Positions 52,501 to 63,520 of a stretch of DNA of 64,000 nucleotides are shown piece by piece. The number at the start of each line of letters is the position of its first letter. The first letter of the stretch is position 1. The stretch covers positions 124,001 to 188,000 of the forward strand of contig NZ_QTQP01000001.1 of the NCBI RefSeq assembly GCF_003854275.1. The letters are read 5' to 3'. The translations under genes and the position numbers were made by a program. A model generated the notes under the pieces. The model did not search any database. It saw only the letters and a program-made list of their open reading frames with translations, and was not told the DNA's origin. The DNA comes from Burkholderia sp. Bp8963 (lineage in GTDB: Bacteria; Pseudomonadota; Gammaproteobacteria; Burkholderiales; Burkholderiaceae).

Positions 52501-53436
52501 ATGCAGCCCGCACAATCCAGTCAGCCGATCTCCAGGATCGCGCTTGCCGTCGATCCGACACCCGAATCGCTGCTCGCCGCACAGTACGTGCACACGCTGC
52601 TGCGGCCCGGCATGCAGCTTCGGATCGTCAGCGTGATCGATAATCCGCGCCTGATGCTGCCCGATATCCCGAGAATCGATGCGCTGCTCACGTCCGCGCG
52701 CGACGAGCTGATGGGCGATGCCCAGGCCGTGCTGGACCGCATCGTGCCGTCGTTCGCGGACACCGGCGCCCAGGTCGAAGCGGGCATCCTCGATGCGTCG
52801 GTGGCGGGCGGCACGGTCGCCGATACGCTGGCGTGGGATACGGCCGCCTGGCAGGCCGACGTGCTCGTGGTCGGTGCGAACCGGCATCACGGGCTGCTGC
52901 GGCTCGTCGAGGGCGCGGTATCGGACCAGTTGATGCGGCGCGCGCGCTGCGCGCTGCTGATCGTGCCGGCGAGCTATCAGCGCGACAGCCATGCGCCGCC
53001 GCAGCGGATGATGTTCGCGGTCGACGGCAGCGAGCCGTCGCTGCGTGCGGTGCAGGTCGGCATGGAATTCGCATCGCCGACGACGCTGCTGTACGCCGCG
53101 TACGTCGTCGACCGCGCGATCCGGCTGACGGACATCGTCCCGGTGCGCGCGCTCGAGGATGCATACCGCGCGGAGGGCGAGGAAGCGCTCGCCAAGGTCG
53201 CGACACTGTTCCACCGGTGTGCGAATCCGACCAAGCGCGGCATCGTCGAAACCCATCCGACGAGCGACGACGTCGCGCATGCGCTGATGCGCGAGGCCGT
53301 GCATTGGCGCGCGGAGATGCTGGTCGTCGGCACGCACGGCCGGCGCGGTCTGGCGGCGCTGCTGATCGGCAGCGTCGCGCGGCGGGTCGCGCATCTCGCG
53401 GAGGTGCCGGTGCTGCTCGTGCGCAGCGAGGAATGA
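52501..53436 (+). CDS. Tandem-domain universal stress protein
   Basis: 311 residues from ATG 52501 after ACGGAGG. Two Usp domains lie in tandem. The first (about 8-155) has a degenerate nucleotide loop, GANRHHGLLRLVEGAV; the second (about 165-308) has an intact GTHGRRGLAALLIGSVAR. Such proteins often act in low-oxygen survival, with one domain binding ATP. An FNR-type promoter precedes it. The broken BON gene follows. Confidence 0.92.
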   Translation: MQPAQSSQPISRIALAVDPTPESLLAAQYVHTLLRPGMQLRIVSVIDNPRLMLPDIPRIDALLTSARDELMGDAQAVLDRIVPSFADTGAQVEAGILDASVAGGTVADTLAWDTAAWQADVLVVGANRHHGLLRLVEGAVSDQLMRRARCALLIVPASYQRDSHAPPQRMMFAVDGSEPSLRAVQVGMEFASPTTLLYAAYVVDRAIRLTDIVPVRALEDAYRAEGEEALAKVATLFHRCANPTKRGIVETHPTSDDVAHALMREAVHWRAEMLVVGTHGRRGLAALLIGSVARRVAHLAEVPVLLVRSEE

Positions 53437-53473
53437 CTGCCGCGACCGGCGAATGGGCGGCCACCCACGGGCC

Positions 53474-53764
53474 ATGAAAACCGACAGGCAGGTAAGCTGG
53501 ACGTCGAAGACGAACTCGCATGGGATCCCGCGATCGACGCGACGCGGATCGGCGTCGAGGTCGATCGACATCGGCGCGAAGATTCGCCAGGCGATGCAGC
53601 GCCATGCTGAGCGCGAAGCGAGCCATATCGAAGTCGTCGTGCGCGACGGCACGGTGACGCTGAACGGCAAGGTCGACTCGTACGCGGAGCGCGAGGTCGC
53701 GCGCGGCGCAGCGTGGTCGGCGCCCGGCGTGCGGATGGTCGTCGACAACCTGGTGGTCGAATAG
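53474..53764 (+). pseudogene. BON-domain (OsmY-like) gene, frameshifted and internally deleted
   Basis: After MKTDRQV the frame turns to nonsense. With one base restored near 53493 it reads LDVEDELAWDPAIDATRIGVEV, the start of the first BON domain in Burkholderia OsmY-like proteins. The intact tail (IGAKIRQAMQRHAEREASHIE, then VVVRDGTVTLNGKVDSYAERE) is the last BON domain of such three-domain proteins. About 110 residues between are missing. The open frame could still yield a one-BON peptide with a scrambled front, but it is best called a decayed gene. Confidence 0.7.
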
Positions 53765-53825
53765 CCGGCCACCATCATGAACTCTCTGGCACGAGGGTAG
53801 GCAGTCGTCCGGCTGCCTTGGAGGA

Positions 53826-53851
53826 CGGGCGGGGTGGTTGCACCCCGCCCG
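53826..53851 (+). terminator. Hairpin after the BON remnant
   Basis: cgggcggggtg and caccccgcccg form an 11-bp stem with a 4-base loop, followed by ctttcc. It probably ends the Usp-BON transcript. The remainder of 53765-54023 shows nothing else. Confidence 0.7.
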
Positions 53852-54023
53852 CTTTCCTGGCCCCGTGTCGTTGCTTGTCCTCGTCAGCGTTGTTGCTTTT
53901 CCTCGTATCTGTCGGCTCTGATTCTGCGTTGATTCGTGCGATGGCGGCCGCACACGCTGGCGCCGGCCGCGCGTGCTCCCTATCGCGACGGCCGTGCGTG
54001 CCCCATACGCCGGTTGCTGGCGT

Positions 54024-54461
54024 TCAGGTCGCGCAGGCAGGGCGGGCAAGGCGGCGCTGGCGCACGCCGTGGCGCGAACGGATGTGATGGCGAACGTTTT
54101 CGAGCGGACAGTTCCGGCACGGCGAAAAGCGCCGTCCGCGATTCACGCGGGGGCGCCCGCCGCGTGCCGCACGGCGGGGCACCGCGGGAGCGGGAGCGGG
54201 CGCGGCGGTCAGCATCTGCTGGCGCAGCGCCGCCGCGAAGCGCTGCAGCGCGGCGACGGATCCGGCAATGCTCTGATATTTTTCGCGGCCGATCTGCCCG
54301 TCGAGCGTGACGAGCAGCCCGGCCTGGCGCGCGAGTGCAAGCAGCGCGTCGAGATCGTCGCGGGCTGCCGCGTCGGCCGCATGCGCCGCTTCGGCCGCGG
54401 TGTGCTGCTGGCGGGACGCGCGGCGTTTGCCGTCGTCGTTCGGAAAGGTGCCATATGACAT
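54024..54461 (-). CDS. Hypothetical protein with C-terminal Cys/His motif, 145 residues
   Basis: Start ATG 54461 is preceded by a GGAG site (read on the minus strand). The N-terminal part has Ala-rich helices (about 20-90); the C-terminal part is basic, with RGGRPRVNRGRRFSPCRNC and later HHIRSRH, which could make a C2H2-like zinc site (two Cys two residues apart, two His five apart). That suggests a nucleic-acid-binding protein, but I recognise no family. Codon use fits a real gene. Confidence 0.5.
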   Translation of the reverse strand: MSYGTFPNDDGKRRASRQQHTAAEAAHAADAAARDDLDALLALARQAGLLVTLDGQIGREKYQSIAGSVAALQRFAAALRQQMLTAAPAPAPAVPRRAARGGRPRVNRGRRFSPCRNCPLENVRHHIRSRHGVRQRRLARPACAT

Positions 54462-55307
54462 GAGTGGTCTCCTGCGCCCGACCCGCGTGCCGGCTCGGTG
54501 GCCGGCTGGGCGATGCCCGGCATGAACGGTGTGTCCATGGCATCAGTATCGTGTGGGGAATGCGCGCTTCCAATCAGCGCACACTGAAGTCGGCGTCAGG
54601 AAATCCGACGTCCCATAGGAATTTCCTGACACGCGCGCGGCCGCAATGCCGCCGCAGCGCCGCGCAGCGGGGGTTCGCAGCGTCTTGTCGCCGCGATCGA
54701 TGTTTACCCGATCCGGGTTTCCGAGTCGATGCGCGAAGCCGCGTTGCGTGTCGATTGCGCGATGCGGGGTTCGTTAATGCGAGCCGCGACGCCGCTTGTT
54801 CGTCATGCATACGCGAGCGTACGAAATGCGTTGCAATTCGCAGGCATCGCAAGTCGCAGCACATGCGTCGTTTGCGCGCGTCGGATGCATGCGCCGCAAT
54901 GTTCCGTTCCGTGCTTTCCGCTGTCGAAAGCAGGCGATCACCATCAGACGTTTTTCAGCGAAGGATGCACAGTGCAAGCCCCTTGACGGAGCGTTTCGTC
55001 CAGTCTAACGTGTCCTCTACGCCGACCGCAGTCGCATGTCCATGACGTGCATGCGCGTCGGCGCCGCGCTTTAGGGGAAGCGTGTCCTTCATCGAATAAT
55101 CCGTGCGGCACGAGGCCGCATGTTTCAGATTGCTGTCGATCCGCGTTCGGATCACGACGCCCGGTTTTCGTCGGGCGCCGCCTGCACCGCGGGCGGTTGT
55201 TGATGCAGCGCAAGGGCGCAACGGCGCATTGCACGCCGCTTCGTCCACGAGTCGTTACGCTACGAACACACCCACCTTAGTTTGCTTCGACAGTAAGGAG
55301 TCCGTCG
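54462..55307. other. 846-base region without a convincing gene
   Basis: Several short open frames exist on both strands but none has a good start and codon pattern. A possible promoter (TTGACG 54983-54988, 17 bases, TAACGT 55006-55011) points at the DUF3562 gene, with a long leader of about 290 bases. The stretch might hold a non-coding RNA or decayed gene; I cannot tell. Confidence 0.4.
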
Positions 55308-55562
55308 ATGTCAAAGGACAATTTGTTCGAGTCGCTCAAGGAAATCGCCACGCAGCGCTCGATCGGCGCAGACCAGCTGCGCCAGATGATTGATGACGAG
55401 GTGCGCGCACTGTCGTCGGAGGCGCGCGTGCACGACTACATTCACGTGTTCGCGATCCGGCATCTTCGCGAACGGATGCGCCATCTCGACGACGAGGCGG
55501 CCAGCGAAACGCCTGGTCACCCGGACGACACGCCCGTCGTCCATGCGCGCCATCGTTTATGA
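55308..55562 (+). CDS. DUF3562 family protein
   Basis: 84 residues. ATG 55308 follows GTAAGGAG. Acidic and mostly helical (NLFESLKEIATQRSIGADQLR, then YIHVFAIRHLRERMR); a small Burkholderia-type family without known function. Its last 20 bases overlap the start of the alcohol dehydrogenase gene, so translation is coupled. Confidence 0.8.
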   Translation: MSKDNLFESLKEIATQRSIGADQLRQMIDDEVRALSSEARVHDYIHVFAIRHLRERMRHLDDEAASETPGHPDDTPVVHARHRL

Positions 55563-56529
55563 CGGCCGTTCGCCGCATCTGACGCTGCGCGAGCTGCCCG
55601 ACCCGTCGCCTGGCGCGGGGCAGATCCTGATCGATGTCCATGCGTGCGGCGTCTGCCGCACGGATCTGCACGTCGTCGACGGCGACCTGAAGGCGCCGAA
55701 GCGCCCGGTGATTCCCGGGCACGAGATCGTCGGCACGGTCGCGGCGCTCGGGCGGGGCGTGACCGGCTTCACGGTCGGCGAGCGCGTCGGTGTGCCGTGG
55801 CTCGGCCATACGTGCGGCTATTGCGCATACTGCATGGCCGGCCGCGAGAACCTGTGCGATACGCCCGGCTTCACCGGCTATACGATCGACGGCGGCTATG
55901 CGGAACGAACCGTCGCCGACGCACGCTATTGCCTGCGGCTGCCGGCCGGCTATGACGACGTGCATGCGGCCCCGCTGCTGTGCGCGGGGCTGATCGGGCA
56001 TCGCACGCTCGTGCTCGCGGGCGACGCGCAGCGCATCGGCCTGTACGGTTTCGGCGCGGCCGCGCACATCGTCGCGCAGGTCGCGCGGCATCAGGGGCGC
56101 AGCGTATACGCGTTCACCCGGCCGGGCGATACCGTCGCACAGAAGCTCGCGCTGCGGCTCGGCGCATGCTGGGCGGGCGGCAGCGACACCCGCGCGCCCG
56201 AGCCGCTCGACGCGGCACTGATCTTCGCGCCGGTCGGCGCGCTCGTGCCCGCCGCGCTCGCCGCGGTCGCGAAGGGCGGCTGCGTCGTCTGCGGCGGCAT
56301 CCACATGTCGGATATCCCGTCGTTCCCGTATGCGTTGCTGTGGGAGGAGCGCCGGCTGCTGTCGGTCGCGAACCTGACGCGCGCCGACGGCGAAGCGTTC
56401 ATGGCGCTGGCCGCGCAGGTGCCGATCGACATCGAAGCGACCTGTTATCCGCTCGCCGACGCGAACCGGGCGCTCGACGACCTGCGGGCAGGGCGCCTGT
56501 CGGGCGCAGCGGTGCTGACGATGCATTGA
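55543..56529 (+). CDS. Zinc-dependent alcohol dehydrogenase
   Basis: 328 residues, medium-chain dehydrogenase/reductase of the AdhA type. The catalytic zinc ligands are in CGVCRTD (about 36-42) and PGHEIVG (about 58-64); the structural zinc site is CGYCAYCMAGRENLC (about 90-104). The Rossmann glycines appear in IGLYGFGAAAHI near 166-177. It reversibly oxidises alcohols with NAD(H), often as a fermentative reductase. Its start overlaps DUF3562, and it sits near low-oxygen genes. Confidence 0.92.
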   Translation: MRAIVYDGRSPHLTLRELPDPSPGAGQILIDVHACGVCRTDLHVVDGDLKAPKRPVIPGHEIVGTVAALGRGVTGFTVGERVGVPWLGHTCGYCAYCMAGRENLCDTPGFTGYTIDGGYAERTVADARYCLRLPAGYDDVHAAPLLCAGLIGHRTLVLAGDAQRIGLYGFGAAAHIVAQVARHQGRSVYAFTRPGDTVAQKLALRLGACWAGGSDTRAPEPLDAALIFAPVGALVPAALAAVAKGGCVVCGGIHMSDIPSFPYALLWEERRLLSVANLTRADGEAFMALAAQVPIDIEATCYPLADANRALDDLRAGRLSGAAVLTMH

Positions 56530-56720
56530 CGGGCGCGGTTGCACCGGTCTCCAATCTCCCGCCGTGCGGCCCTCGCGCCGCGATCGCGGCCACGCATGTG
56601 CCGGATGACCGGCCAAATTTCACCGTTTTAGTGCAATGACCCTCAAGTAAGCGCCGGACTTGCCGTTTACCCGGTGAATCCGTCCACCGGGCGTTCGCGC
56701 TCCCTTACAGAGTCGTTGCC

Positions 56721-58520
56721 ATGCTTTCGTCCATTCGCGCCCGCATCCTCGCAGCGTGTATCGCCATCGTCGTCTTCGCGCTGGTCGCCACGACGCTGAT
56801 CAACTATTTCATCGCCCGGTCGTACAACAACGACGCGATCGACCGGAACCTCACGTCCGTCGCGAGCGGCCACGTGGTCGGCATCGGCGACTGGGTCGCG
56901 ACGAAGAGCCGGATGATCGCGTCGCTGCAGGACGCGGCGCTGTCGCCCGATCCGGTTCCGGTGTTCAAGCAGATGGCCGCGGCCGGCGGCTTCACGAATG
57001 TATACGCGGGTTACGCGGACAAGGTGTTCCACTTCTCCGATCCGACCGGCATCCCGCCCGACTACGATCCGACCGGCCGCCCGTGGTACAGGCAGGCCGC
57101 GCAGGCCGGCAAGCCCGTCGTCACGCCGCCGTACGTGGACGCGGGCACCGGCAACCTGGTCGTCACGTTCGCGGTGCCGATCGTGCGCGACGGGGCGGTC
57201 AAGGCCGTCGTCGCCGCGGACGTCGCGATGGACAGCGTGATCGCGAACGTGAAATCGATCCACCCGACGCCGGCCAGCTTCGGGATGTTGATCGACAGCA
57301 ACGGCCATGTCGTCGCGCATCCGGATCCCAAGCTGACGCTGAAGCCGGTCGCCGACGTATCGCCGGATCTCGCCGGCATCGCGCCCGCGTCGATCGCGAG
57401 CGCGAGCGTGCCGGTCGAGGTGCGCGTCGGCGGCGACGCGAAGCTGGTCCGTGCGCAGCCGGTGCCGGGCACTGACTGGTATGCGCTCGTCGCGCTCGAC
57501 AAGGCTGAGGCGACCGCGGGGATGCGCTCGCTGCTGACCGCGTCGCTCGTGACGCTCGTCGTGATCGTCGGCATCGCGTCGCTGATCATCGGCGCCATCA
57601 CCGCAACGGCGTTCCGCCGCCTGTCGCTGGTCCGCCAGGCGATGGCGGCGATCGGTTCGGGCTCGGGCGACCTGACGCAGCGGCTGCCCGCCGACGGCAG
57701 CGACGAAGTGGCGGACATCGCACGTTCGTTCAACAGCTTCGTCGACAAGCTGCACGACGTGATGCGCCAGATCCGCGACGCGAGCGAATCGGTGCGCACG
57801 GCCGCCAACGAGATCGCGGCCGGCAACCAGGACCTGTCGTCGCGCACCGAATCGGCGGCGGCGAGCCTCGAGGAAACCGCCGCATCGATGGAAGAGATTA
57901 CCGCGACGGTCGGCCAGTCGGCTGCAGCGGCCGGCCAGGCCGACGAGCGCGCGGCGGCCGCGTCGAAGATCGCGTCGCACGGTGGTGCGGTCGTGTCGGA
58001 CGTGGTCGCGACGATGGCGCGCATCGAGGAGGCGTCGGGCCGGATCGGCGACATCATCGGTGTGATCGACGGCATCGCGTTCCAGACCAACATCCTCGCG
58101 CTGAACGCGGCCGTTGAAGCGGCACGTGCGGGCGAGCAGGGCCGCGGCTTCGCGGTCGTCGCGCAGGAAGTGCGCAGCCTCGCGCAACGCAGCGCACAGG
58201 CCGCGCGCGAAGTGAAGGTGCTCGTCGAATCGACGGTCGCGAGCGTCGAGGCCGGATCCGGGCAGGTACGTCAGGCGGGTGAGACGATGAGCGAGATCGT
58301 CACGAACGTCGCGAACGTGACGACGATCATCTCCGAGATCACACACGCGGCGAACGAGCAGACCCGCGGCATCCAGGAAGTCAACCGCGCGGTCACGCAG
58401 CTCGACGAAATGGTGCAGCAGAACGCGGCACTCGTCGAACAGTCGGCTGCTGCCGCGACTGCGCTGCAGACGCAGGCGCATGCGCTCGCGTCGACGGTCG
58501 GTCAGTTCACGGTCGCATAA
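56721..58520 (+). CDS. Methyl-accepting chemotaxis protein with dCache sensor
   Basis: 599 residues. Span one is near 8-30, then a double Cache periplasmic domain with [11 protein letters not shown] (about 114-124) and the later [17 protein letters not shown], a pattern linked to amino acid binding. Span two is near 270-300, followed by HAMP (about 300-350) and the signalling hairpin, whose tip [22 protein letters not shown] is strictly conserved. No C-terminal NWETF-type CheR tether. It likely senses amino acids in the periplasm and controls flagellar motion. Confidence 0.92.
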   Translation: MLSSIRARILAACIAIVVFALVATTLINYFIARSYNNDAIDRNLTSVASGHVVGIGDWVATKSRMIASLQDAALSPDPVPVFKQMAAAGGFTNVYAGYADKVFHFSDPTGIPPDYDPTGRPWYRQAAQAGKPVVTPPYVDAGTGNLVVTFAVPIVRDGAVKAVVAADVAMDSVIANVKSIHPTPASFGMLIDSNGHVVAHPDPKLTLKPVADVSPDLAGIAPASIASASVPVEVRVGGDAKLVRAQPVPGTDWYALVALDKAEATAGMRSLLTASLVTLVVIVGIASLIIGAITATAFRRLSLVRQAMAAIGSGSGDLTQRLPADGSDEVADIARSFNSFVDKLHDVMRQIRDASESVRTAANEIAAGNQDLSSRTESAAASLEETAASMEEITATVGQSAAAAGQADERAAAASKIASHGGAVVSDVVATMARIEEASGRIGDIIGVIDGIAFQTNILALNAAVEAARAGEQGRGFAVVAQEVRSLAQRSAQAAREVKVLVESTVASVEAGSGQVRQAGETMSEIVTNVANVTTIISEITHAANEQTRGIQEVNRAVTQLDEMVQQNAALVEQSAAAATALQTQAHALASTVGQFTVA

Positions 58521-58555
58521 CGAAGTCGCAAAACAGGGTCGCCTGAAGCGCTGCG

Positions 58556-59536
58556 TCACGGCACGCCGGCGTCGCGCATCAGCGCGAGCCGGTTGTACAG
58601 CGTCTTCAGGCTGATGCCGAGCGCCTGCGCGGCGCGCGGCTTGTTGCCGCCGAAGTGGCTCAGCGTCGCGGCGATGAAGCACTGCTGCGCATGATGCAGC
58701 GTCGCGCCGAGCGGCAACGACATCGCATTCTCGCGCGCCGGGTCCGGCGGCGGCGGATGCCGGGGCAACGACACGTCGATCCGTTCGTCTGCGAGGATGA
58801 ACGCGCGCTCGATCGTGTTGCGCAGTTCGCGCACGTTGCCGGGCCAAGGATAAGCGCGCAGCGCGGCAAGCGCATGCGCGGTCAATTGCTTGTGCGTGCC
58901 ATGCCGCGCATTGAGCGCCGCGACGAATTCCTGCGCAATCGTATCGATGTCGTCGCCGCGGTGCCGCAGCGGCGGCACATAGAGCGCGAATGCGGCCAGC
59001 CGGTAGAACAGATCGTCGCGCAAGCGGCCGTCGCGCACAGCGTCGGCCGGATTGTGGCGGGTGGCCGACACGATGCGCACGTCGAGCGGAATCGGTTCGC
59101 TGCCGCCGACGCTGACGATCGCATTTGCCTCGAGCGCGCGCAGCAGCTTCACCTGCAGCGCCGCCGGCATTTCGGCAATTTCATCGAGAAAGATCGTGCC
59201 GCCGCGCGCGGCTTCGAAGAAACCCGCATGCTGAGCGAGCGCGCCCGTGAAGCTGCCGCGCTCATGTCCGAACAATTGCGATTCGGCGATGTCGGGCGGA
59301 ATCGCGCCGCAATTGACCGGCACGAACGGGCCGTCGCGGCGTGCACTGAGATCGTGCAGCAACCGTGCGACGATATCCTTGCCGACCCCGCTTTCGCCGG
59401 CGATCAGCACGCTGGCGCGGGTCGGCGCCACTTTCCCGATCCGGTCGAGCAGCGCGCGAATGCCCGCCGAATGCCCGGACAGGCCGCGGCCGTCGTTGCC
59501 TGGTCTCGACCGCACAATAGGTTCGGACACGATCAT
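58556..59536 (-). CDS. Sigma-54-dependent activator without receiver domain
   Basis: 326 residues. It begins directly with the AAA+ domain: Walker A GESGVGKD near 48-55, the sigma-54 contact loop GSFTGA (a GAFTGA variant) near 93-98, and Walker B IFLDEIAEMP near 114-123. The C-terminal Fis-type helix-turn-helix (KPRAAQALGISLKTLYNRL) binds enhancers. With no receiver or sensor domain it is probably controlled by expression or by a partner. It converges with the chemoreceptor gene. Confidence 0.9.
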   Translation of the reverse strand: MIVSEPIVRSRPGNDGRGLSGHSAGIRALLDRIGKVAPTRASVLIAGESGVGKDIVARLLHDLSARRDGPFVPVNCGAIPPDIAESQLFGHERGSFTGALAQHAGFFEAARGGTIFLDEIAEMPAALQVKLLRALEANAIVSVGGSEPIPLDVRIVSATRHNPADAVRDGRLRDDLFYRLAAFALYVPPLRHRGDDIDTIAQEFVAALNARHGTHKQLTAHALAALRAYPWPGNVRELRNTIERAFILADERIDVSLPRHPPPPDPARENAMSLPLGATLHHAQQCFIAATLSHFGGNKPRAAQALGISLKTLYNRLALMRDAGVP

Positions 59537-59857
59537 GGGCAGTCCGTTTTGAAAATCGGCACCGCGCAGCGGATGCGCAGGCGTTATTTATCATCGACAG
59601 CGTAGCGCCGCCGAAGGTGCCCGGAATAGAAAATTCCAATACACGACGCGTGACCGGAAGAATTATTCCATCACGCCTTTCAATACGTGTGCCATTCCAT
59701 TACTGTGAATTCGCGAAGCGCCTCATGATCGCGATCCTCTTCAGGGCAACCGGCGTTGCATGCGACCGGCGATGCATTGGATGCGCTCGATGCGCGGATT
59801 TCCATCGCAGTGCAGACGATTGCCCAACGGCAACGCGGCATGCGAGAGGGAGCGAAG
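59537..59857. other. 321-base divergent region between two sigma-54 activators
   Basis: An A/T-rich patch (ttatttatcatcgacagcg, 59584-59602) and gaaaattccaatacacg (59629-59645) lie near both starts. No -24/-12 element could be assigned on either strand, and no gene is visible. Confidence 0.45.
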
Positions 59858-61216
<1,359 letters not shown>

Positions 61217-61338
61217 TCGCGCACCGGGCACGCCGCTTGCTGGATGTAACGGACCTGTCCGGGCTGCCCTGCCGCATGCGGAATGGCCACGGTGGCGCCG
61301 CGGCGTCGGTGTTCCGACCCGGGCGACGTGAGGAACCG

Positions 61339-63348
61339 ATGAGAATCCTGGTCCGCAAGCTGCTTACGCAGGGCGCGTGGATCGTGCTAGCGGTCGCGCT
61401 GGCGTCCGCGCTGCAGGCGTGGGCGGTCCACGTTACCGGCGTGCATGTGCCGTTCGTGTCGCTGCCGTTCTACGCCGGCATCGCCGCCGCCGCATGGCTG
61501 ACATCGTTCAGCGGCGGCCTCGCAGCGACGGTCGTCAGCGCGGCCGTGATCTGCGCGGTGTGGCTGCGCGATGCGACGCTGCTGGCGCTGCTCGCGCAGG
61601 GTGGCCGGTTCTTGGCGATCGGCCTCGTCGAATGCATGCTCGTGACGACCGTGAAGCCGTTGTTCTCGACCGGACGTGACCCCGAGGACGACGGCGGCGA
61701 CGCTTCGGCAGCCGACCCCGACGCGCACCCCGCGCACCGCAAGCCGGGCGCCGGCGCACAGCCGGGTGGCGATGGTGGCGACGACGCGTTGCTCAGGCGC
61801 GTGGTCGACGCGTCGCCTGACGCGATCATCGGCATCGACGCCGCGCACCGCATCACGAGCTGGAATCCGGCCGCCGAGCGGATCTTCGGCGCAGAGTCCG
61901 CAGCCGTGCTCGGCCGCGACGTCACGACGCTGATCGCGGACCGCTGGCTGCGCCGGCATCCGGTGCCGGCGTCGCTTTCGGATCAGCGCGTGGCGGTCGG
62001 ACCGCTCGACGTGCTGTGCATGCGACGCGACGGCTCGCGTTTTCGTGCGACGTTCGCCGCATCGCCGATCGGCGACGGCCACGGCGGCTGCGCGGGCCTG
62101 TCGATGACGCTGCGCGATGCGCACGAACGCCGCCGTCACGAACGCCGCAGCATGCGCTCGCTGCGCGGCGCCCGCGACGCGCGTGCGCAGGCCGACACGT
62201 CGAACCGCCTGAAGGACGAGTTGCTCGCGACCGTGTCGCACGAACTGCGCACGCCACTGAACGTGATCTACGGCTGGGTCGAGGTGCTGCGCAGCGCGAA
62301 CGGCCAGGCGCTCGAACGGCAGGCGATCGACGCGATCGACCGCAGCGCGCGTTCGCTGTCGCACATGGTCGCCGATCTGCTCGACGCGTCGTCGCTCGCG
62401 ACCGGCAAGCTGCGCCTCGAGCGCGTGCCGATCGATCTCGTGCGTATTGCGCGCGAGGCGACCCGCGAGCTCGACGCGACCGCGCGGGCCGCAGGCCTCA
62501 CGCTCGTGACCGAATGCGCGCTGCCCGCGTGCGTGATTTCGGCGGATGGCGAGCGCGTGCGCCAGGTGCTGTCGAATCTTCTGTCGAATGCGATCAAGTT
62601 CACGCCGGCGGGCGGCCGTGTCGTGGTGTCGCTGACGCGCTCGGACGACCGCGTGCAACTGTCGGTGGCGGATACGGGGCAGGGCATCGCGCCGGAATTC
62701 CTGCCGTACGTGTTCGATGCGTTCCGGCGCTTCGAAGGCGGGCCCACGTCGCCCAAGCGCGGTCTCGGGCTCGGTCTGTCGATCGTGCGGCACATCGCGC
62801 AACTGCATGGCGGCAACGTGTCCGCCGCGAGCGAAGGCACCGGGCGCGGTACGACCGTGACGGTCACGCTGCCGCTCGGCTGGGAGCCGGCCGGGCTCTC
62901 TACGTGGCCCGTTTATCCCGAAGGTGGCGCAGCGGTGGTCGCGCTGGACGGCCAGCGCGTGCTCGTCGTCGACGACGATGCGACGTCGCGCGCGAGCCTC
63001 GCGGCGGCGCTCGAGACGCTCGGCGCGCAGGTTGCGACGGCCGTCTCGGGCCGCGATGCGCTCGATGCGGTCGAGCGGCGCGCGCCGACCGTCGTGCTGT
63101 CGGATCTCGCGATGCCGGACGGCGACGGCTTCTGGCTGCTGGAGCACCTGAGGCACCGGCATGCGCGTGGCGGGCGGCTGCCGGTCGTCGCCGTGACCGC
63201 GCATGCGGGGAAGGCGGACCGCAACCGCGTGATGGCGGCCGGCTTCGACGGCTATCTGTGCAAGCCGGTCGACCTGCCGACGCTCGCGAGCGTGATCGTC
63301 GACGTCGCGCCGGCCGCGACGGGCGATGTCCACACGCCCGGCCGCTGA
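61339..63348 (+). CDS. Hybrid sensor histidine kinase
   Basis: 669 residues from ATG 61339 (AGGA at 61331). Four spans near 10-110 resemble the DUF4118/KdpD-type membrane sensor. A PAS domain (about 150-265) leads to HisKA with His in LATVSHELRTPLNV, then HATPase with NLLSNAIKFTPAGG and GLGLGLSIVRHIAQLHGG. A C-terminal receiver has VLVVDDDATS, the acceptor Asp in VVLSDLAMPDGDG and Lys in CKPVDLP. It likely signals through a relay to the NtrC-type regulator. The stimulus is unknown. Confidence 0.9.
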   Translation: MRILVRKLLTQGAWIVLAVALASALQAWAVHVTGVHVPFVSLPFYAGIAAAAWLTSFSGGLAATVVSAAVICAVWLRDATLLALLAQGGRFLAIGLVECMLVTTVKPLFSTGRDPEDDGGDASAADPDAHPAHRKPGAGAQPGGDGGDDALLRRVVDASPDAIIGIDAAHRITSWNPAAERIFGAESAAVLGRDVTTLIADRWLRRHPVPASLSDQRVAVGPLDVLCMRRDGSRFRATFAASPIGDGHGGCAGLSMTLRDAHERRRHERRSMRSLRGARDARAQADTSNRLKDELLATVSHELRTPLNVIYGWVEVLRSANGQALERQAIDAIDRSARSLSHMVADLLDASSLATGKLRLERVPIDLVRIAREATRELDATARAAGLTLVTECALPACVISADGERVRQVLSNLLSNAIKFTPAGGRVVVSLTRSDDRVQLSVADTGQGIAPEFLPYVFDAFRRFEGGPTSPKRGLGLGLSIVRHIAQLHGGNVSAASEGTGRGTTVTVTLPLGWEPAGLSTWPVYPEGGAAVVALDGQRVLVVDDDATSRASLAAALETLGAQVATAVSGRDALDAVERRAPTVVLSDLAMPDGDGFWLLEHLRHRHARGGRLPVVAVTAHAGKADRNRVMAAGFDGYLCKPVDLPTLASVIVDVAPAATGDVHTPGR

Positions 63349-63520
63349 TATTGCGACGCGCGTGCGCGTGGCCTGGCGGTTGCGCCCGTCCTGCCGGGAC
63401 GCGTTTTGGCCAGGGCGAGCGCAAGGCGGTGACGATGAACCGATCCGACTGGATGAACGGCACGCGTGACGTCGCGTGGTGGCGGACCCGGCCCGTGTCG
63501 ACGTGACAAGGAGGTCGGAA

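Noticed and set aside
50479-53778. 1099-residue minus-strand frame opposite the permease and Usp genes
   Set aside because: Composition is Arg/His/Asp-rich complement of real genes, with no domain.
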